Positions 26,501-41,500 of a DNA stretch of 64,000 nucleotides are shown here, piece by piece (position 1 is the stretch's first letter; every line of letters starts with the position of its first letter). Source of the DNA: Patiria pectinifera (lineage: Eukaryota; Echinodermata; Asteroidea; Valvatida; Asterinidae); contig CM057144.1 of the NCBI GenBank assembly GCA_029964075.1, positions 10,563,281 through 10,627,280 of the forward strand, written 5' to 3'. Position numbers and translations under genes: made by a program. The notes beneath the pieces were generated by a model that did not search any database, was not told the origin of the DNA, and was given only the letters and a program-made list of their open reading frames with translations.

Positions 26501-29500
26501 TTTTTTTTCGTTGGACCCGTACATCTGGAAACCCCACTATACAATCGGTGCAATTTGCAATCAATAAAATTTGAATTAATTATTTCATAACAGATATTTC
26601 TTCCAGTTGCCAAAACAGGGTTTTTTTCAACCAACCGGTTGGTGGTAAAACTATTTTGGCAACAGTAATTATTTTTGCTCGTCTTTTCAAGACAAAACTA
26701 ATAGGCTTGGTAGTTTAGCTGGTGAAAACCCATTCACGGGCAACTTCTTTGAAAAAGAGTACCTTTATTGTAGGTATGTTGACATCTCCGTTGTGGTGAG
26801 TGCTGACGGATATGAACTGGTTTTTAATACCACTCTCAGTGTCCCTGAACTTCCAAGAAACGTGAATCACATCCCGCGTAATCTAAACAAAGATTATTAC
26901 AAAAAGGCAACTATGTAAGAACTAAAAGACGAAGAACGACAACCAGAAATTACCACAAGGTTTAAAAAACTGTCATTAATAGTGTTAGTATAAAAAAAAT
27001 AACTTCCACATAGCAACACTGCGAAAATACACAAATGACACTACAAACACATATATCAAAACATTAATGTTCTTACTTGAGTGTTTTTCAAAGCCATTAC
27101 CTGCGTCTCACTCACAGCAGGTGCATTCACCGCATCAGGAGGGGTAGAGTCGACCCGGAACCCATTAGACGTAGCATGACTCCACAAACCAAGCTGGTTA
27201 TAGGCGCGCACAGTGATGTAGATATCGGTATTGATTGGCAACTGGCCTGAATCGGACAGGAATGTAAGCGCATCCTCTGACAGCTCGATGCGTGTAGAGG
27301 AGAGAATGTCTTCAGCTCCTTGTGTCGTACCGGCGCGCCATTCGTAGTGGGAGAGGCCAGAGTGAGGGTCGTGGAAGCCCCACCAATGAGCACGCAGCTG
27401 CAGCCTATCGACGAACAATTCAATACAATCAACAATGATTCAAATTGACTGAAAATGAAACTGAAACTTAAAACTTGAAACCTAGCTGCCTTGATTTGAG
27501 TTAGCATACCTCGAGGAATGAATAACCACACTCCTAATGTCTGTGATCAACATTAATTACCAAAATGAATTTGCAATGTCAAATTAGAATTTAATTAGAA
27601 CCACTCATTCATTCAACGCCATCCCATGACCAACTCCTAGGCATTGTAAATCTGAACGCTGTCCGCGGGAAAGAGCGTGCAGGCTACGCGTTGTTAGGAA
27701 CTGATTTCCGGACGACAATACGACAACTCAACGCGCCTCCTCGATCCATGACGCTCCATTGCCGACCTGTCAACCCTTGGATTCTTCTTTAGACGGAAAG
27801 AAATTCACAGGTTGACATAATTATCCAACGATGGTCACACCAGGAATGAGTATCAGAGGATTGAAGGATCGACCACGTGTTGACTAGAGAATGCTCACTT
27901 GTCTGGTCTTACGTGTCTTCAGGGGCGCAGAGATCCCAGCAAACACAGATCACCGACTAGTTGTTGACACGATCAGGCCTACCGCAAACCGCCGAAACAA
28001 ACCACCAAGCAGTTCGATGTCAGATCAGTCCTAGAAAAAACAAACGGTCTCATCATTTACAACGTTGCTGTCAAAAACAAATTTGAAGACCTTGGTACTA
28101 ACCATTTGGTCCACCATGCGATCAACGAATCTCTCTGCCGCCTCAGAAACCATCGGCGCCGCAGGGACCAGAGACGTCCCATGTTGGCCTCTGGAACATT
28201 GAATATTGTGGACGAGACCAGAACTGCGACGCACGTCTCCGCGGTGTCACCGAACAGCACGTAGACTGAAGGCCACCTTCAAAGCTCAGTCCAAGGGTGA
28301 ATTTGAAAAGTTTTATGGCAAAATTGCTGTTGCAAAATTGATTGTCCGATTTTGTCAACAACGCAACAATCTCGGATACCACCGGTCTCAAGAAATCTAT
28401 GTCACCATTTTACGGAGACGCCACTCCCTCTTCGGCCACGTCCGACGGCTCCCGGAAGACACACCCGCCAACGCCGCCCTCAATGTGCGTTGAAGTACGA
28501 GGGGGATTCCAACCGTGCCCGGCTAGGAGGATACCCACAGACCGACCACGCAACACCTAGCTGCCTCAACTGAAAGCAGACCTTTAGACGCGGGAGCAAA
28601 AGCTGTGGTAGTTGCAACTTGCCCCCTTGCGGCATGTTTTTTTATCGTTAATGTTTTGACGGTTTTAGGACGGTTCAGGTGTCGATATAGTAAGTCTTCA
28701 TCATGCCCCAACACAAAAAGCTGGACCAGACTCGAGCAGTACTCCAACATGGCCCGTGGCCATGTGAAGTTGAGTTGTTGGTTCGCTTCCTGGTTCTTTA
28801 GGTTAAAGGCGGAGACCTTAGTCTATGTAAGCGGGTTCTTCACAAATTATTGAGTGATGCTTGCAAGTGCTTTTGAAAACTGTGTGATCGATACCTACAA
28901 ACTCCTTTTCCTAACATACTTGGGTCATTGGCATGGATTTATCGTCTAGACACCATATTCGTTAGTGGGTCATTGGTGTATGTGTTGTACATGTTGGTGC
29001 ACAGACATAGACCTGTGGAAGGCCATATAATTCGTTGTCGTCACCATCCAGGGCCTATTTCATGGAGCAGCTAAGCACAAACATTTGCTTACAATGAAAG
29101 GTCTTCCTTGGCGAAACCAGGATTACCAACCAAATGACCACGTGATGTATATCGCTTGTGATTGTTATTCCAGCAGCTGTTGTTTGCTTAGCATGAAAAT
29201 CACATGGGGTTTTGGCTGTTAACCTGTATTTAGTTAGCCAGACTTTTAGGTGCTAAGCCAATTTTTGTGCTAAGCAGCTCCATGAAATTGGCCCCCTGAT
29301 CTGTTTACCATGCAGCATCACCAAGAACTTCCATTTCTGGGTTCTGGTTCCTATGGGGTCTGTGAGGGCCAGGTCTTAGACATATCCAAGATCTTACAGA
29401 AGAGTTTACAGTGGTTGATGGTGTCATAAGCTGCTGACAGGTCATCGAATATTGAACCGATGATCTCCAAGCCTCAATGGTTTGAGAAATTGGATTGTTT

Positions 29501-32500
29501 GTTGACCTCCCAGGACGGGCGCCAACTAGTCTGAGTATCACCCGTTATCCACGGAGCCAAGTCTCCTGTATAACGTCTGATTTGCCTAGACAGGCAGATA
29601 TATGCAAGCCGCGCGCCAGCCAATCGGAGTCGACTTTACAAAATCGTGACGTACATCGTCAGTACTAAATGGGTTGATTGGTCAATTCTAATGCAATGTT
29701 TTGTAAAACAACAACAGACAGGTGCATATCGCGTAACATGATACAGAGCGCGTGACACAGTTTTTTATCCATTGTCTATGACGTGCAACGGGTGAATGAC
29801 CGTGAACCCGATATAGAAAGCGCCCGCTGATTGGCCAAAATCTAGAGGTCAAAAGGCGGTTGTCTTGCCTAATTAATTAGCGAATCTGCTCACATATCAC
29901 ACACCATGGCTTCGCCATGGTCTATAACATAGACTAGGCGCCAACCTGCTCTGGGATAGAATGTTGATCCATGTTGGGTTCGAGTCTGTTCAGGATGAGG
30001 CGCTGAAAAAGATTATGTGTACCACACAGAAGGGATATGGGGCAAAAAGTCTCAGCTGGTGATGGATCCTTTCCTGGTTTGAGGAGGGCTATCACTCTGG
30101 TCTTTCTACACATCTTTGGTGTTTTCCAAGTGTATACCTTTCAATTCTCACGCATTCGGCGTCTGTCAAACGCCTCAAAATCAGGTTAAACGCTGCACTC
30201 CCTGCTTAAGAAGGTATATTCTATGTTAAAATAAAAAACAATTACAGCATGCATCAGTGCAGTGTCCTGCCTCTACCATTGTGACAGTGACTCCAAATAA
30301 GCAATTCAGTTTTTTTGTTATTCAATTTTCGGAATTAAATTTTTGGTTCACCTTGATGATTGGTAATTAATGTCACCACTCCCAGGACCACCATCATACA
30401 CCAGCCCTGGTACTGGTGGAGAATCATCAACCATGACCCCATCAGATGTCTTTGAGGTACAAAGGTCAGCAGCATTACAGGCTGTTACTGTCAAGAAGTA
30501 GGTCAGACCTGGCACTAGGTTCAGATTTTCAGCTAGAACACCTGTAAGCCAAATATGTACACATCGATTTTTTCTATGTAATATATACTGTTTCTTGACC
30601 GTCAAACATCAACTTCAACGTAAAATTTAAGGATTACAAAACTGTAATGATAAACACATGTTTAAATGCTATATTTAATTTATAATAAACGTAGGTGACA
30701 GACAAAAAAAGCTGGAAGACCCGCGTGAACAGGCTTAAATAAGTCAGTGGTTTGTTAAAATTTGTATTCGAAACTTACCAGTATCCATGCCCACTTGCTG
30801 CTCAGGAACGACATCGCTACACCCTGGACATGTACCAGCTCTCCAAGAATAACCAACGATGACGCTGTGAGGGTCATTAAAACCTTCCCATGATGCCCCG
30901 ATCATTCTGCGATCCTCCTGGAAGTCTCGGTCTCTGTGATTGGCTAGAGCAAGCGCTGGGTTTCCATCAAGGACTTGGCCGGCCAATGGCGGGCTTGCAT
31001 CAACTGCGAAAGCTCCGTAACTCTTTATAGATATCAGACCTACTCTGTTGATGGCCTAAAAATGTAGGAAAACAACATAATGAAGAATTACGTCACTAAT
31101 TAAAACGTAATAGGGTCTGATATTTCGATCCTTGCAATATCTGTCTCAAAGACAACAGGACATGCGAACAATGACAAATAAGAAGCGACGCAATTGTCTA
31201 ACGCAGTGTTCTATTTCATATCGTCACCGACACCACGAACTCAACTCAACACCCTCTGCATCACGTGTACAAAAAATTTTAAAAATTCAATTTTTCTTTT
31301 TTTGCACATATTAGCAGTTTGTATCATGAAGTTTAACATGATAAAGTTAAAATTGCTGAAATCATCTTAAATAAGCAAATTTTACTAATGAATTTTCAAG
31401 AAATTGGTCAATTCTGCACAGGGTGTCAGTTCGTGAAAACAAAAATTAGCGTGTTTTCGGAGAGTGCGCGCATGCAATAGCGTTAGGGAGTGTCAGCTCG
31501 TGAAAACGAAAATTGGCGCGTTTTTTGGAGAGTGCGCGCACGCATGCGCAGTGTGTGCGCGCACTCTCCCAAAACGCGTCAATTTTGGTTTTCACGAACT
31601 GACACTCACTAACGCTATTGCATGCGTGCACTCTCCAAAAACACATAAATTTTCGTTTTCACGAACTGACACCCATCTTAATCATTTAATTGCTAATTAA
31701 CTAAGCAGATCTTCACAGTATAATGTTTATAATTGAGTAGTTGAAGCATTTTCACGTTAAGTGATACTAAAACCTCTTAAGATAGATGGAATTTTTTACT
31801 GAGTAAATTCGTGTCAAACCTTCAAAAGCGTTTTTCTTCGATTTGTATTTCTGCAACGCTGACCACCGGGTGTCAGTTGGTGGTGTCGGTGACGATATAT
31901 GACCGACATAAATCAAAGTTTATTATATCTCATTCACGGGAGGTCTTACCGAGTCTTTAAACACAAACCCACCTTTACAGAAATGAAATACGCGTGACCT
32001 TCTTGTAGAAGTAAAGGTCTGGAAGGGTCACTGACTCCGTTCTCTGTGCTCTCTCTAGTAAATTGCATGATGTCTGCATGTCCCGGATGTGAACCCACGG
32101 CCCACTCATAATACGATACACCACTCTCCTTGTCTGAGAATATATTATCCCAACTGAAAGAAGAGCAGCAAACAACACAAATGGGTCAAATAATCACAAC
32201 AGTTGGTATTATATTATGGAGTTTAGACGCACCCTCTCGTGGTCGTGTTCAATAGGAGGGATGTCCACAAAACGTGGTTCAGTTTTCATATTATGATTGG
32301 TCTATTTCATGCCACTCTAATGCGTTTTTTTTCTCGACAACACAAATCCTGCATTATCGATAGTTCCATTCCTTGCTCTGAAGAAGTGATCACTATTGGG
32401 CCATCTACAAAGAATAAAAATGTATTTGTTTCAGTTGCTTCTGTAAATAAAAAAAATAAAAAAAGCAGCACCACTATACATATTTCACTTGTTTAACTAA

Positions 32501-35500
32501 CATGAGGCAAACTGGGCAAATATAAACCACAATGGTACTCAGCTTTGTAGCTAGAAGACACACATGTAACCCTGCACGTTGTGTTAAAAGGACCTGCCCC
32601 TTTCCTTTTTACCTTTTGTTTGTACTTTGACATTCTCTCGACAACTCCCATAAAGTTTGTACACGAAATTCTCGAGGACTAGTGGCAGCTTCGGGCCCAT
32701 TGTTATCGCAAACATCAAATTATCCCAAATCCTCAGTGGTATAGGATAACCTGTACACATCCCACACAGCCATGTACCTACTGTGAACATTCCTTTCTAT
32801 TTCTGTAGTTAAAAAAAACACCGTAGAAAACATCATTTAACTCGCACTGAGAAAACTCTTTCAAACCAAACGTTCCTCTTCATTTAGCGATAGATGAACC
32901 TAACCCGATAATGTCTCTATACCTGTTCCAGAAAGGAAGAAGCTAGTGTGGATGTGCATACGTGTGGAAGCCCACAAAACGTTCACGCTTCCTGCATCCT
33001 GAGGAACTTTTTTTTCACAAGTTCACAAAGAGCATACATACATGAATCTTTCCTTTGTATTAAGAAATATGATAGCGATATGACGAATCATGAACATAAG
33101 TTTAGTCTCTTGTCTACTACCTTGCGGAGATGGACGTTGTAGACCGGATGAAGCTGCCTCCAATGTCCAACGTATGATCAGCACTGACGACAGGAGGTGA
33201 CGTATCGATGATGATTGAATCTGACATTGCTTGTGATGACAGACCGACAAAGTCAGTCGCTGGTTGAGAAAGAAATGACAACTTTTAACAACAGTCGGTC
33301 AAATCAACCTTTATACAATAATGGCCAAATAATGATTTGATTCAACTTGCTACACATACGAATTACCATATCCGATCAAACGAACTTGATTTACACCGCG
33401 TATGAAAGTTATTTTTAAAAGACTGAGACTGCACAATATTGACCACCCTAACCTTCCAAGGCATATAAAATCGAAATAGTGCCTGTTTGGAACTAAACGA
33501 ACCATTGAGTAAAATTGACAACCAGGCTAACATTTGACTATCGTCTCAATCCGGAGTACCACGTGAGTTGGAAACATCGTCTTTTATTTCTTGGGACTAG
33601 AACCAGTACGGTACGGCAAATTGTATTGCAGCGGCTATCAGGCGACGTGTGCTGTTGAAGTTTGGTTTTAGTTTTAATATCTTTAATCAGTTTATGGTGT
33701 CATTTTACAAAAATCAATTTTGTACTTGAAATTTCGTTTTAAATCTCATGATTTCTTACCTTTTACTGTAGCGTAGTACTTGTGTCCATTCTGTAATCTT
33801 AGATCGTGTATTATAACACTGTTGGCGATTCCAACGCGCGTGAATGCTTTCACGTCGCTTTCTCCCGGCATTGAACCTGCAACACACAAATTTTAAAGGA
33901 AACAAAATAAATAATGGCCATTCGTAATTTCTGATTTTTGAACCAATTTTTGTCCGTTGAAAGAAGCATTGGCAAATTCACAAAACACTATAATGTAAGA
34001 ATAGGCCATACACATCCCCAAAACGAATAGAATAGAGCCATTCTAGAACTACGAGCCGTACAGAACATAACAGTTCCTACCGATGGCATATTCATAGTAC
34101 TTGATCCCTGAGTGGTGTGGTGCCATGCCGTGTTCCTCAATGTCAGTAAATGACTCCCAATGAAGAACTAATTCAGAGCTAGAACTCTGTCAAAAAGAAT
34201 TGGAGAAAAAAGAGATTATTCAAAGGTAAAGGCAAACTTGCTCAACCACCAAGAAAGCAGTACCTCCTCTGAAATGTGGAAGTTTTTGGTAAATTTTGTG
34301 TGATGCTCAATACCAAGTTCAACAGTCCTAAGTCAATAGTTGCGTTCACGGTTGCGTGGAATGAATTTGTGCAAACAAATATTTATATTACTTGATAGGC
34401 TTGATGGCTGTTCCATCCAATCCACACTGAGCCAGGGGTCGGTGGGGTCGTATCTATGACAACACCATCACTACAGGTGGACAACGCAGGCAGAGGCTCA
34501 TTCCACAACTCATGCTCCAATGTCACTTCATCGGCATGGACGCAAATTCGATAACGCTTTCCATGAGCCAGGACCAAATCAGGAATGTTGACAAACTCTT
34601 TATCTACAAGATAAATCAAATCTATGTCATTCCCATGCCATGATATGGGTCCATCCATCACACCGACTGGCCTGTTGAAAAGGCCATCGTGGCCTTGGGT
34701 TTTGAATCTAAGCGGTGGTCTCGTTGTCGTATATTGTTGTCTGATTTAGAACGTTTCATTTTCCCAATGAGCAGGGGTAATAGTTATTCTTGTACAGTTT
34801 ATCGGGACCTTGTGTGGAAAGCGCTTTGTAAGCACTTTTTTTTTAATTATTATTTCACAATGGTCACCCTTGGTTCCTTAAATTCATTCTGAATCTTTCT
34901 TACCTGTTTCCCCACAGGCCTTCATCATCGGGTGATCGCAGGGGTAGTGCAGGCCATTGTTCAAGTTTCCTAATGCATTGGATCCGATGTCTTCAATGAC
35001 TGCCCAGATATAGGCTCTGTGACGCAGAGTAGGCCAGACTGCTGATAATGAGGACGTAGATGAGATGTAGTTCTTGTCTGGTTCCGGCCACAAGGCATTC
35101 TGCTCAATGTTTACTTCATCTGTATTACAAAGGTTGATAAAGATTATCGTGGTTTTTAGTAGTCTTCGGACTTTCGACTGCATCACAGCAATAAACGAAA
35201 CTAACATAATGAGAGTGATACACGATGTATTTTTCTAAAAGGCCTAAGCGTGCACATTTTGATAAAGCACCTGAAACTGATAAAGCACCTGAAAACTTGA
35301 TTATGTAACTGCAGTGCATACTGCCAAAACTTGGACTTTAAATGCAGTAATTAACTTTATTAATTGATCAAATGACTTTAATTGTACATTATGATTTCAA
35401 ATTCGAAAATGTGAAAATATCTTTCCTGTTTTCACATTTCTTTTTACTAACAAGCAGAAATATTACTCTTGGTGCAATTTTATAGAAAATATTAAACTGC

Positions 35501-38500
35501 CGCGGCTATACAAAAACATAAACAAAACAAAAAACCCAAATAAAGTTAGTAACCCTTTAATGAACAGGCCTATACTAAAGTGTGTTCATTCGCTTTCTAT
35601 TTTTTCTTTTTGGTGAAAAACATTAATGAATGCCTGAAGCTGCTTTTTCTTGCCTCAATAGGGAAACTGTTGGGGCATGAGTGGGTAGTTAATACATTTT
35701 TGGTACAGCCCACCTGCAGTGGAACGTTTCAAAATTACGAGAAGGCACACAACAAAAATATCTGTCATTTCAGTATATTAGAATCTGGTTCAAATGAACT
35801 TACGATCTGCATCTATGACAACATGAGGGACGACCAGCTTCACATCATCACAGTCAACAATCTCCTTGCTGGCAATGGAGGACAGACCAGCGTTATCGTA
35901 GCCCCTCACTGATAATCGCAAACACGAATCAAGGTCCAACGACCCATCGTAGGATACTGTGAAGCGGGCCTTTCGAGAAGAAAAAACGAATAACGAAGGA
36001 TCGTGTACAGTTAATGTTGGGAGGTGTCTAAGCGCATTTCTCAATATCGGGGAGAAGTGTCTAAATGTATTTCTCAATACCGTGGGCAATCTGCTTATAC
36101 TGTGTTAAACTGGTTTGTTTTTTTTACGATTATTGCTAAGAGGTTTGGTTTGGGTTTTTTTTGTTTTTTTTTACATTTCAGCAACATACCAAAATTGTCA
36201 GTTTCCCTATGACTTGTTCACTTGACATGAAAAAACCTCAAAGAAAGGATAATTGTACATAAATACTTTGGAGAAACATATCATTTCCTGAGTACAAGTG
36301 CACGCGTGCACCCTGGAACTTCTCTAATGCAGATCACATTCGTCAACATTTCACTATCGTGGATGATATACCGTTTAAGATGGTATTCTATTCTACTATA
36401 TCCGGCACTCCTTTCTGCTTCAAAGACAGCACAAAATACGTACCGCATCCCCAGGAACCATCAGATTCTCGATTCGTGTCCACTGACTCAGTAAGGCTCC
36501 ATCACTACCATCCTCAGCAATGCTCCACTCATAGAAATCCATCAGTTCTTGTGGTTCGTCATGACGGACGTAATCATGCGCAAAGGGCTGGAAGACCACA
36601 CGGAGCTCTGTCCCGCCTTGCGTAGTCTCAGTGCTGTTGACTGTGATCTGACCGACCTCAGGTGGTTGGGATAATACCCAGAATCCATCAGTGACGATCG
36701 GTCGGAAGCAAACATTACTATGGCAGAACTGCACCTACCATACAAAATACGTAGGACCTTTTCAAACATGTTTTCTCATAGAAATATACATTCCACTTGT
36801 TTTATTCTATATCATGTTTCACGTTCAAATAATTTCATGCTGCTATGATATTTTCTTACCTTTGATCTGTAGTGATCTCCACCGTGGAACCCCATACCAG
36901 CCCCGACATGTTGATATGCCATGCCAAGATCTTGATCACCAAGCACAGGTATCCACTTTGATGTAGTGTTGTCATCATCTGAAGTAAACAAAATTTGCAT
37001 CAATCATAATATCAATGAGGCCAACTGTAATATTTTTAACCAGATTCAAACTTAATTCAAAACATTTTAAGCGGCTTGTTTGGTTTCTTGCACGTCCAAA
37101 GAGGAAAACATCAAAATGCTTACCTCTACCATCTTTTTAAAACTAATCCTGTACATTTAAAAAAAAAAAAATTTTTAATGAAGAACAACCAAGAAGAGCT
37201 ACAACATCGATATGAACAGATATTTATAAAAAGCAAATGAGATCTGGCAAATTTTTGTTCACAAAATCATTTTGCCCATTCTTACTTTATGCATTTAAAT
37301 CCAACACTTCAAAATTAGACTCAATAAACTTCAAGTGCAAAAAGCAAGTTTAACATAAATATACAATAGCTTAAGTCCAGGCGTTCTATTGACAAAAAAA
37401 ATATTTCGGTAACTCCATTATGTAAACGGAAGTTTTTAATTAGTTAAACACCTGTTTTTCCCCGCTTTGGTGTGTTAAATTCCAATTGTCGTAGGCCCAG
37501 GTGTTAGTCCTTACGTGTTTTATTCACTTGACATTTATTGTACGTTCGGTTATAAACTCCAGGACCACGCGGGCTGCAGGGCAGTGTCTGTTAGATTTTT
37601 TTTTTCGGGTTTACAGGTATTACTGCATAGTAATTTTGACATAATTTGCATCCCTTTTTACGACAAAATGATGATATTTTATCCGCTTATGATTATTGAA
37701 TGGTGTGATAATATGACAAAAGCACTGTGACGAAATGCACGAGGGTTTGGGGAGCCCACGTTTGCACCGATGGCATGCAAAGCGTGACCAAGTGCAGTGC
37801 ACGTAAGTGTAGTGCACTATGTTTGAGAGTGTGCAAGTGTTGGTCAGCCTTCGGCAAGAGTTGACGTATCTGTGTGTTTTTTTCCTTAGTTGTTCAACAC
37901 AAGGGTGACATAGCCATACATGTAGTTTGAGACTTTCAATGGAGTCTGTACATGGGTGTTTACATGTTCTTTAATTTTCAGTTATGTCTAAATAAAGTTT
38001 ATTTAAACGTTGTCTTAATTTGCAAAACGAAACTAATTAGTGTCTGCCCAATTTTTACAACCACCAGCAGTCAGCCAGTGCAGAGAAAAGTGAATAAAGA
38101 AAGATTGGAGAAAGAGCTGTCAAGTCTTCACTTCATTGGGCCCTTCTTTGAACCATGCCTTCCTTCCCCAACCAAGCCAATGTTGACGGTCGTCCCGCCT
38201 CCGGACCCGACTCCCGCTAGAAAAAAAGGCCTACCCCACCCCATGAACCCCCCCCCCTCCAAGTTAACAATTGGGGTTACCTATGTATATTTCAATCTCC
38301 CGTTCAACAGTCCAGACGACATTAGTCACAAACGGTTCAAGCATCTCTGGGATTGTCCAACGAGCTGAGATGTCTGAAGTAGACGACTGGTATGTGATGT
38401 CATCCTCACAGGGTTTGTCAGCAACAGATGAGTGATGAGATAATCCTGACGGCACAGACACTGCAAGAAAGAGGCAAGGATATGAAAATGAAGAGCGAGA

Positions 38501-41500
38501 CTTAGGGAAGGATATAATGGTCAAAAAAGTAACTCGTCTAAAAATAGAGTTGAGAGAGATCTAGAGGGTGGTCAGACAACTTTTGCTGAGGTAGAGGAGC
38601 TCATGAGCAATTAGGATAATCCTGACACTGCAAGAAGAATACCAGAAACAATGAATTTAGAGAGTGTACAGATAGATCTTGAGGGGTGGTCAAGCGACCT
38701 GAGATGTCAGAGGTAGAAGAATAGGTGACGTCATCGTTGCTGAATTGACATGCATCAGACGAGTGATGAAAGAATCCCGGTGGAACGGAAACTGCAAGAA
38801 GAAAGAAAGGAACTGTGAATGAAGGGAAAGTAGAGAGATCTAGAGAGATGGTCCAACGAGCTGAGAATCTGAGGTTGAGGACTGGTAAGTGGCGATGTCA
38901 TCCTGACAGGGATGATGGGCAACGGATGGGTAATGAGATAATCCTGATGGCACAGACACTGCAAGACGGAGGCAAGAAACTGTGAATGAAGAGAGAGAAA
39001 GGAGAGATCTACAGGGATGATCGAATGAGCTCAGCAGATGTCTGAGGTAGAGGACTGGTAGGTGATGTCATCTTGACAGGGTTGATGAGCAACGGCTGAT
39101 TGATGGGATAGTTCTGATGGCACATACACTGCAAGAAGGAGGCAACAAACTGTGAACGAAGAGAGAGTAGGGAGAGATCTCTTGGGATGAACTAATGAGC
39201 TGATTTTCTGAGGTAGAGGACTGGTAGGAGTGATGTTATCATGAAAGGGTTGATGAGCATCGGATGATTGAAGGCATAATCCTGATGGCACAAAAAACAA
39301 AGAGGAGATAATAAACTGTGAATGAGGAAAGAGTAGGGAGATCTAGACAGATGGTCCAACAAGCTGAGATGACTGAGGAATAGGCCTGATATAGGTGGTG
39401 ATGTCATCCTTAAAGTGTTGATGAGCAAGATATGAGCCAGAGGATACATCTCATGGCATGGACATCGAATCAATATTAAGCAAAAATTATTGAATAAGGA
39501 AACTTTGAATAAAGAGAGCATAGAGAGGGAGATCTAGAGGAGTGGTCCAAGCAGCTGAGGTGTCTGAGGTAAAGGACTAGTATGTGATGTCATACTGACA
39601 GGGTTGATAACCAACATATGAGTGATGGAAGAATCCTGATGGCACATGCACTGCAAGAAGGAGGCAAGAAACTGTCAGTGAAGAAATGGTAGAGAAATGC
39701 CAGAACAGTGGTCCATAGAACTGAGATGTCTGGGGGTATAGAACTGGTAGGTAATCACCATTACGTGAATCTCCCATTTGAGCTAGACCCGAGTTTGCCT
39801 ATGACAAACTCGGGTCGTACCTACCGATTTCAGATTCAGCAGCTTTCAACGCGATCTCTCTTATCTGATCAAGAGTTAACGAGCCGTGAACAGGTGGTGT
39901 ATGGTGCCTCTGCCTGTGAGCTTACTGACAAAAAATATCTACCAAAGTCTACTAGGTTCTTGTTTATAATGTAAAGTATTTGGAAAAGTGTCAAAAGTTA
40001 TTATGTGAGCAACTTTGAATCATAAAAATCGATCAAATATATCTCGAGATATCAAATAAGAAACAGTCCGACTTCAGCCACGCACTTCAAGGTTTCCGTT
40101 ATTTGACACCACCAGCTCATGGTTACTGGCCCTGGGGAAGTGGGTGCCAGGGTAAGTGTTTATCTTATAATTACTTTACTGATAACAGCTGATAAGAGTT
40201 ACAGTGAAATCGGTAGGTACAGTTCAGGGGTTTTGGCAAATGGGAGCTTCACGTAATGCACAACTGACATCATGCTACTAGATCAGCAACGGCTGTGGGA
40301 AGTATCTTAATAGTACAGACCATGCACAAAGGATGCAAAAACAATGACTGAAGAGAAGGGGAGAAGAAGAGGCAGATCTAAAAGGAGAGTCTTCTAAGCG
40401 TTAGCTTAGCAATTGTGTATAACAGTTATGTATAAAGATGTATAAGATAAGAATGAAGCAGCTAAGAAAGTGAAAAGTAATGAAGTGAACACCTTACTTG
40501 CATCTTGATCACAGCCCAGTCCATCTTTGATCACAGCTCCCTCCAGTGCCAGACCCTCCTGAATGACTTTGACGCCGTCTGAAGTAACGTTGACGCTACC
40601 GGCTTCAGAGTTGGCACGGATGGTCACGTAATAGGTCTGTTGATAACAATGAAAACAGACGATATCAGCCCGAATGAATAAGGTCTACAGAAACCAAAAC
40701 CAAAATGATGTCAGGAGATCTTAGTAATCATAAGATGGAATTTGCGTCGGGATGAGGTAAAATCAATTTACTTTTCGAAAGTTTCAAAACAAAAGAGGAG
40801 TTCCGGGAAACCTTTTTCAATAAATTGAACTGATGTTATTACCCCGAGCGGAGTGAGATCTAGTCCATGCAATCGATAGGAGGTTGCACTGCCGATATTG
40901 ATGAAACCACCGCTGACGTCAGAGAGGCCTCCTTCTGATCCGACGGCAAACTCATAATTGATATCAAGATGAGGATGCTCAAAACCAAACCAACGGGATG
41001 AGATGCTTGTGGTGTTCATCTGAACGTCAATATCCTTGGCTACCTGTTTTGACATACGGTTACGCATGCTGATAATCCTCTTGATATATTTTAAATCTTA
41101 ATACAACTGTTTACATTGATGTCTTCATGTAAAAGTCTGATATAAAAAAATGCACGTTTGGAAAGACAATCATATAATTGACCATTTGAAACAATTTACG
41201 ATAAACGAAGGGACTAAAACCCGTAGATTTGATATCAGCATACATTACCCCAAAGTCCACATCAGATTCCTCGCCAGGGGGTGCAACATCAAATACAACA
41301 CCCACGGATGGCAACTGCACCATGTGTCTATATACAGGTGAGGTCCCAGCTGTGGTTAACCCAGCGCCATTCTGTGCTTGAACTGTTACGTAATACTCAT
41401 GATTGCCGTGGAGATGCCAATTGAGGTCGTCCAATGAAAATGCAGCACAGTATGATCGTGACAAACACGGCCCAATTCGGTAGTCTTTCTCTGTCTCGAA

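Noticed and set aside
25979..26524. 181-codon minus-strand ORF as a single gene
   Set aside because: Only 26345-26473 is the real exon 35; the rest reads through intron, including poly-G/C sequence.
34667..34672. First AG (CAACAG) as the acceptor of exon 26
   Set aside because: It would put a TGA in frame within four codons; the next AG (GCCAG) keeps the frame and phase.
37952..38368. 138-codon plus-strand ORF
   Set aside because: Antisense over exon 21 and proline-rich by chance from C runs; no splice or homology support.
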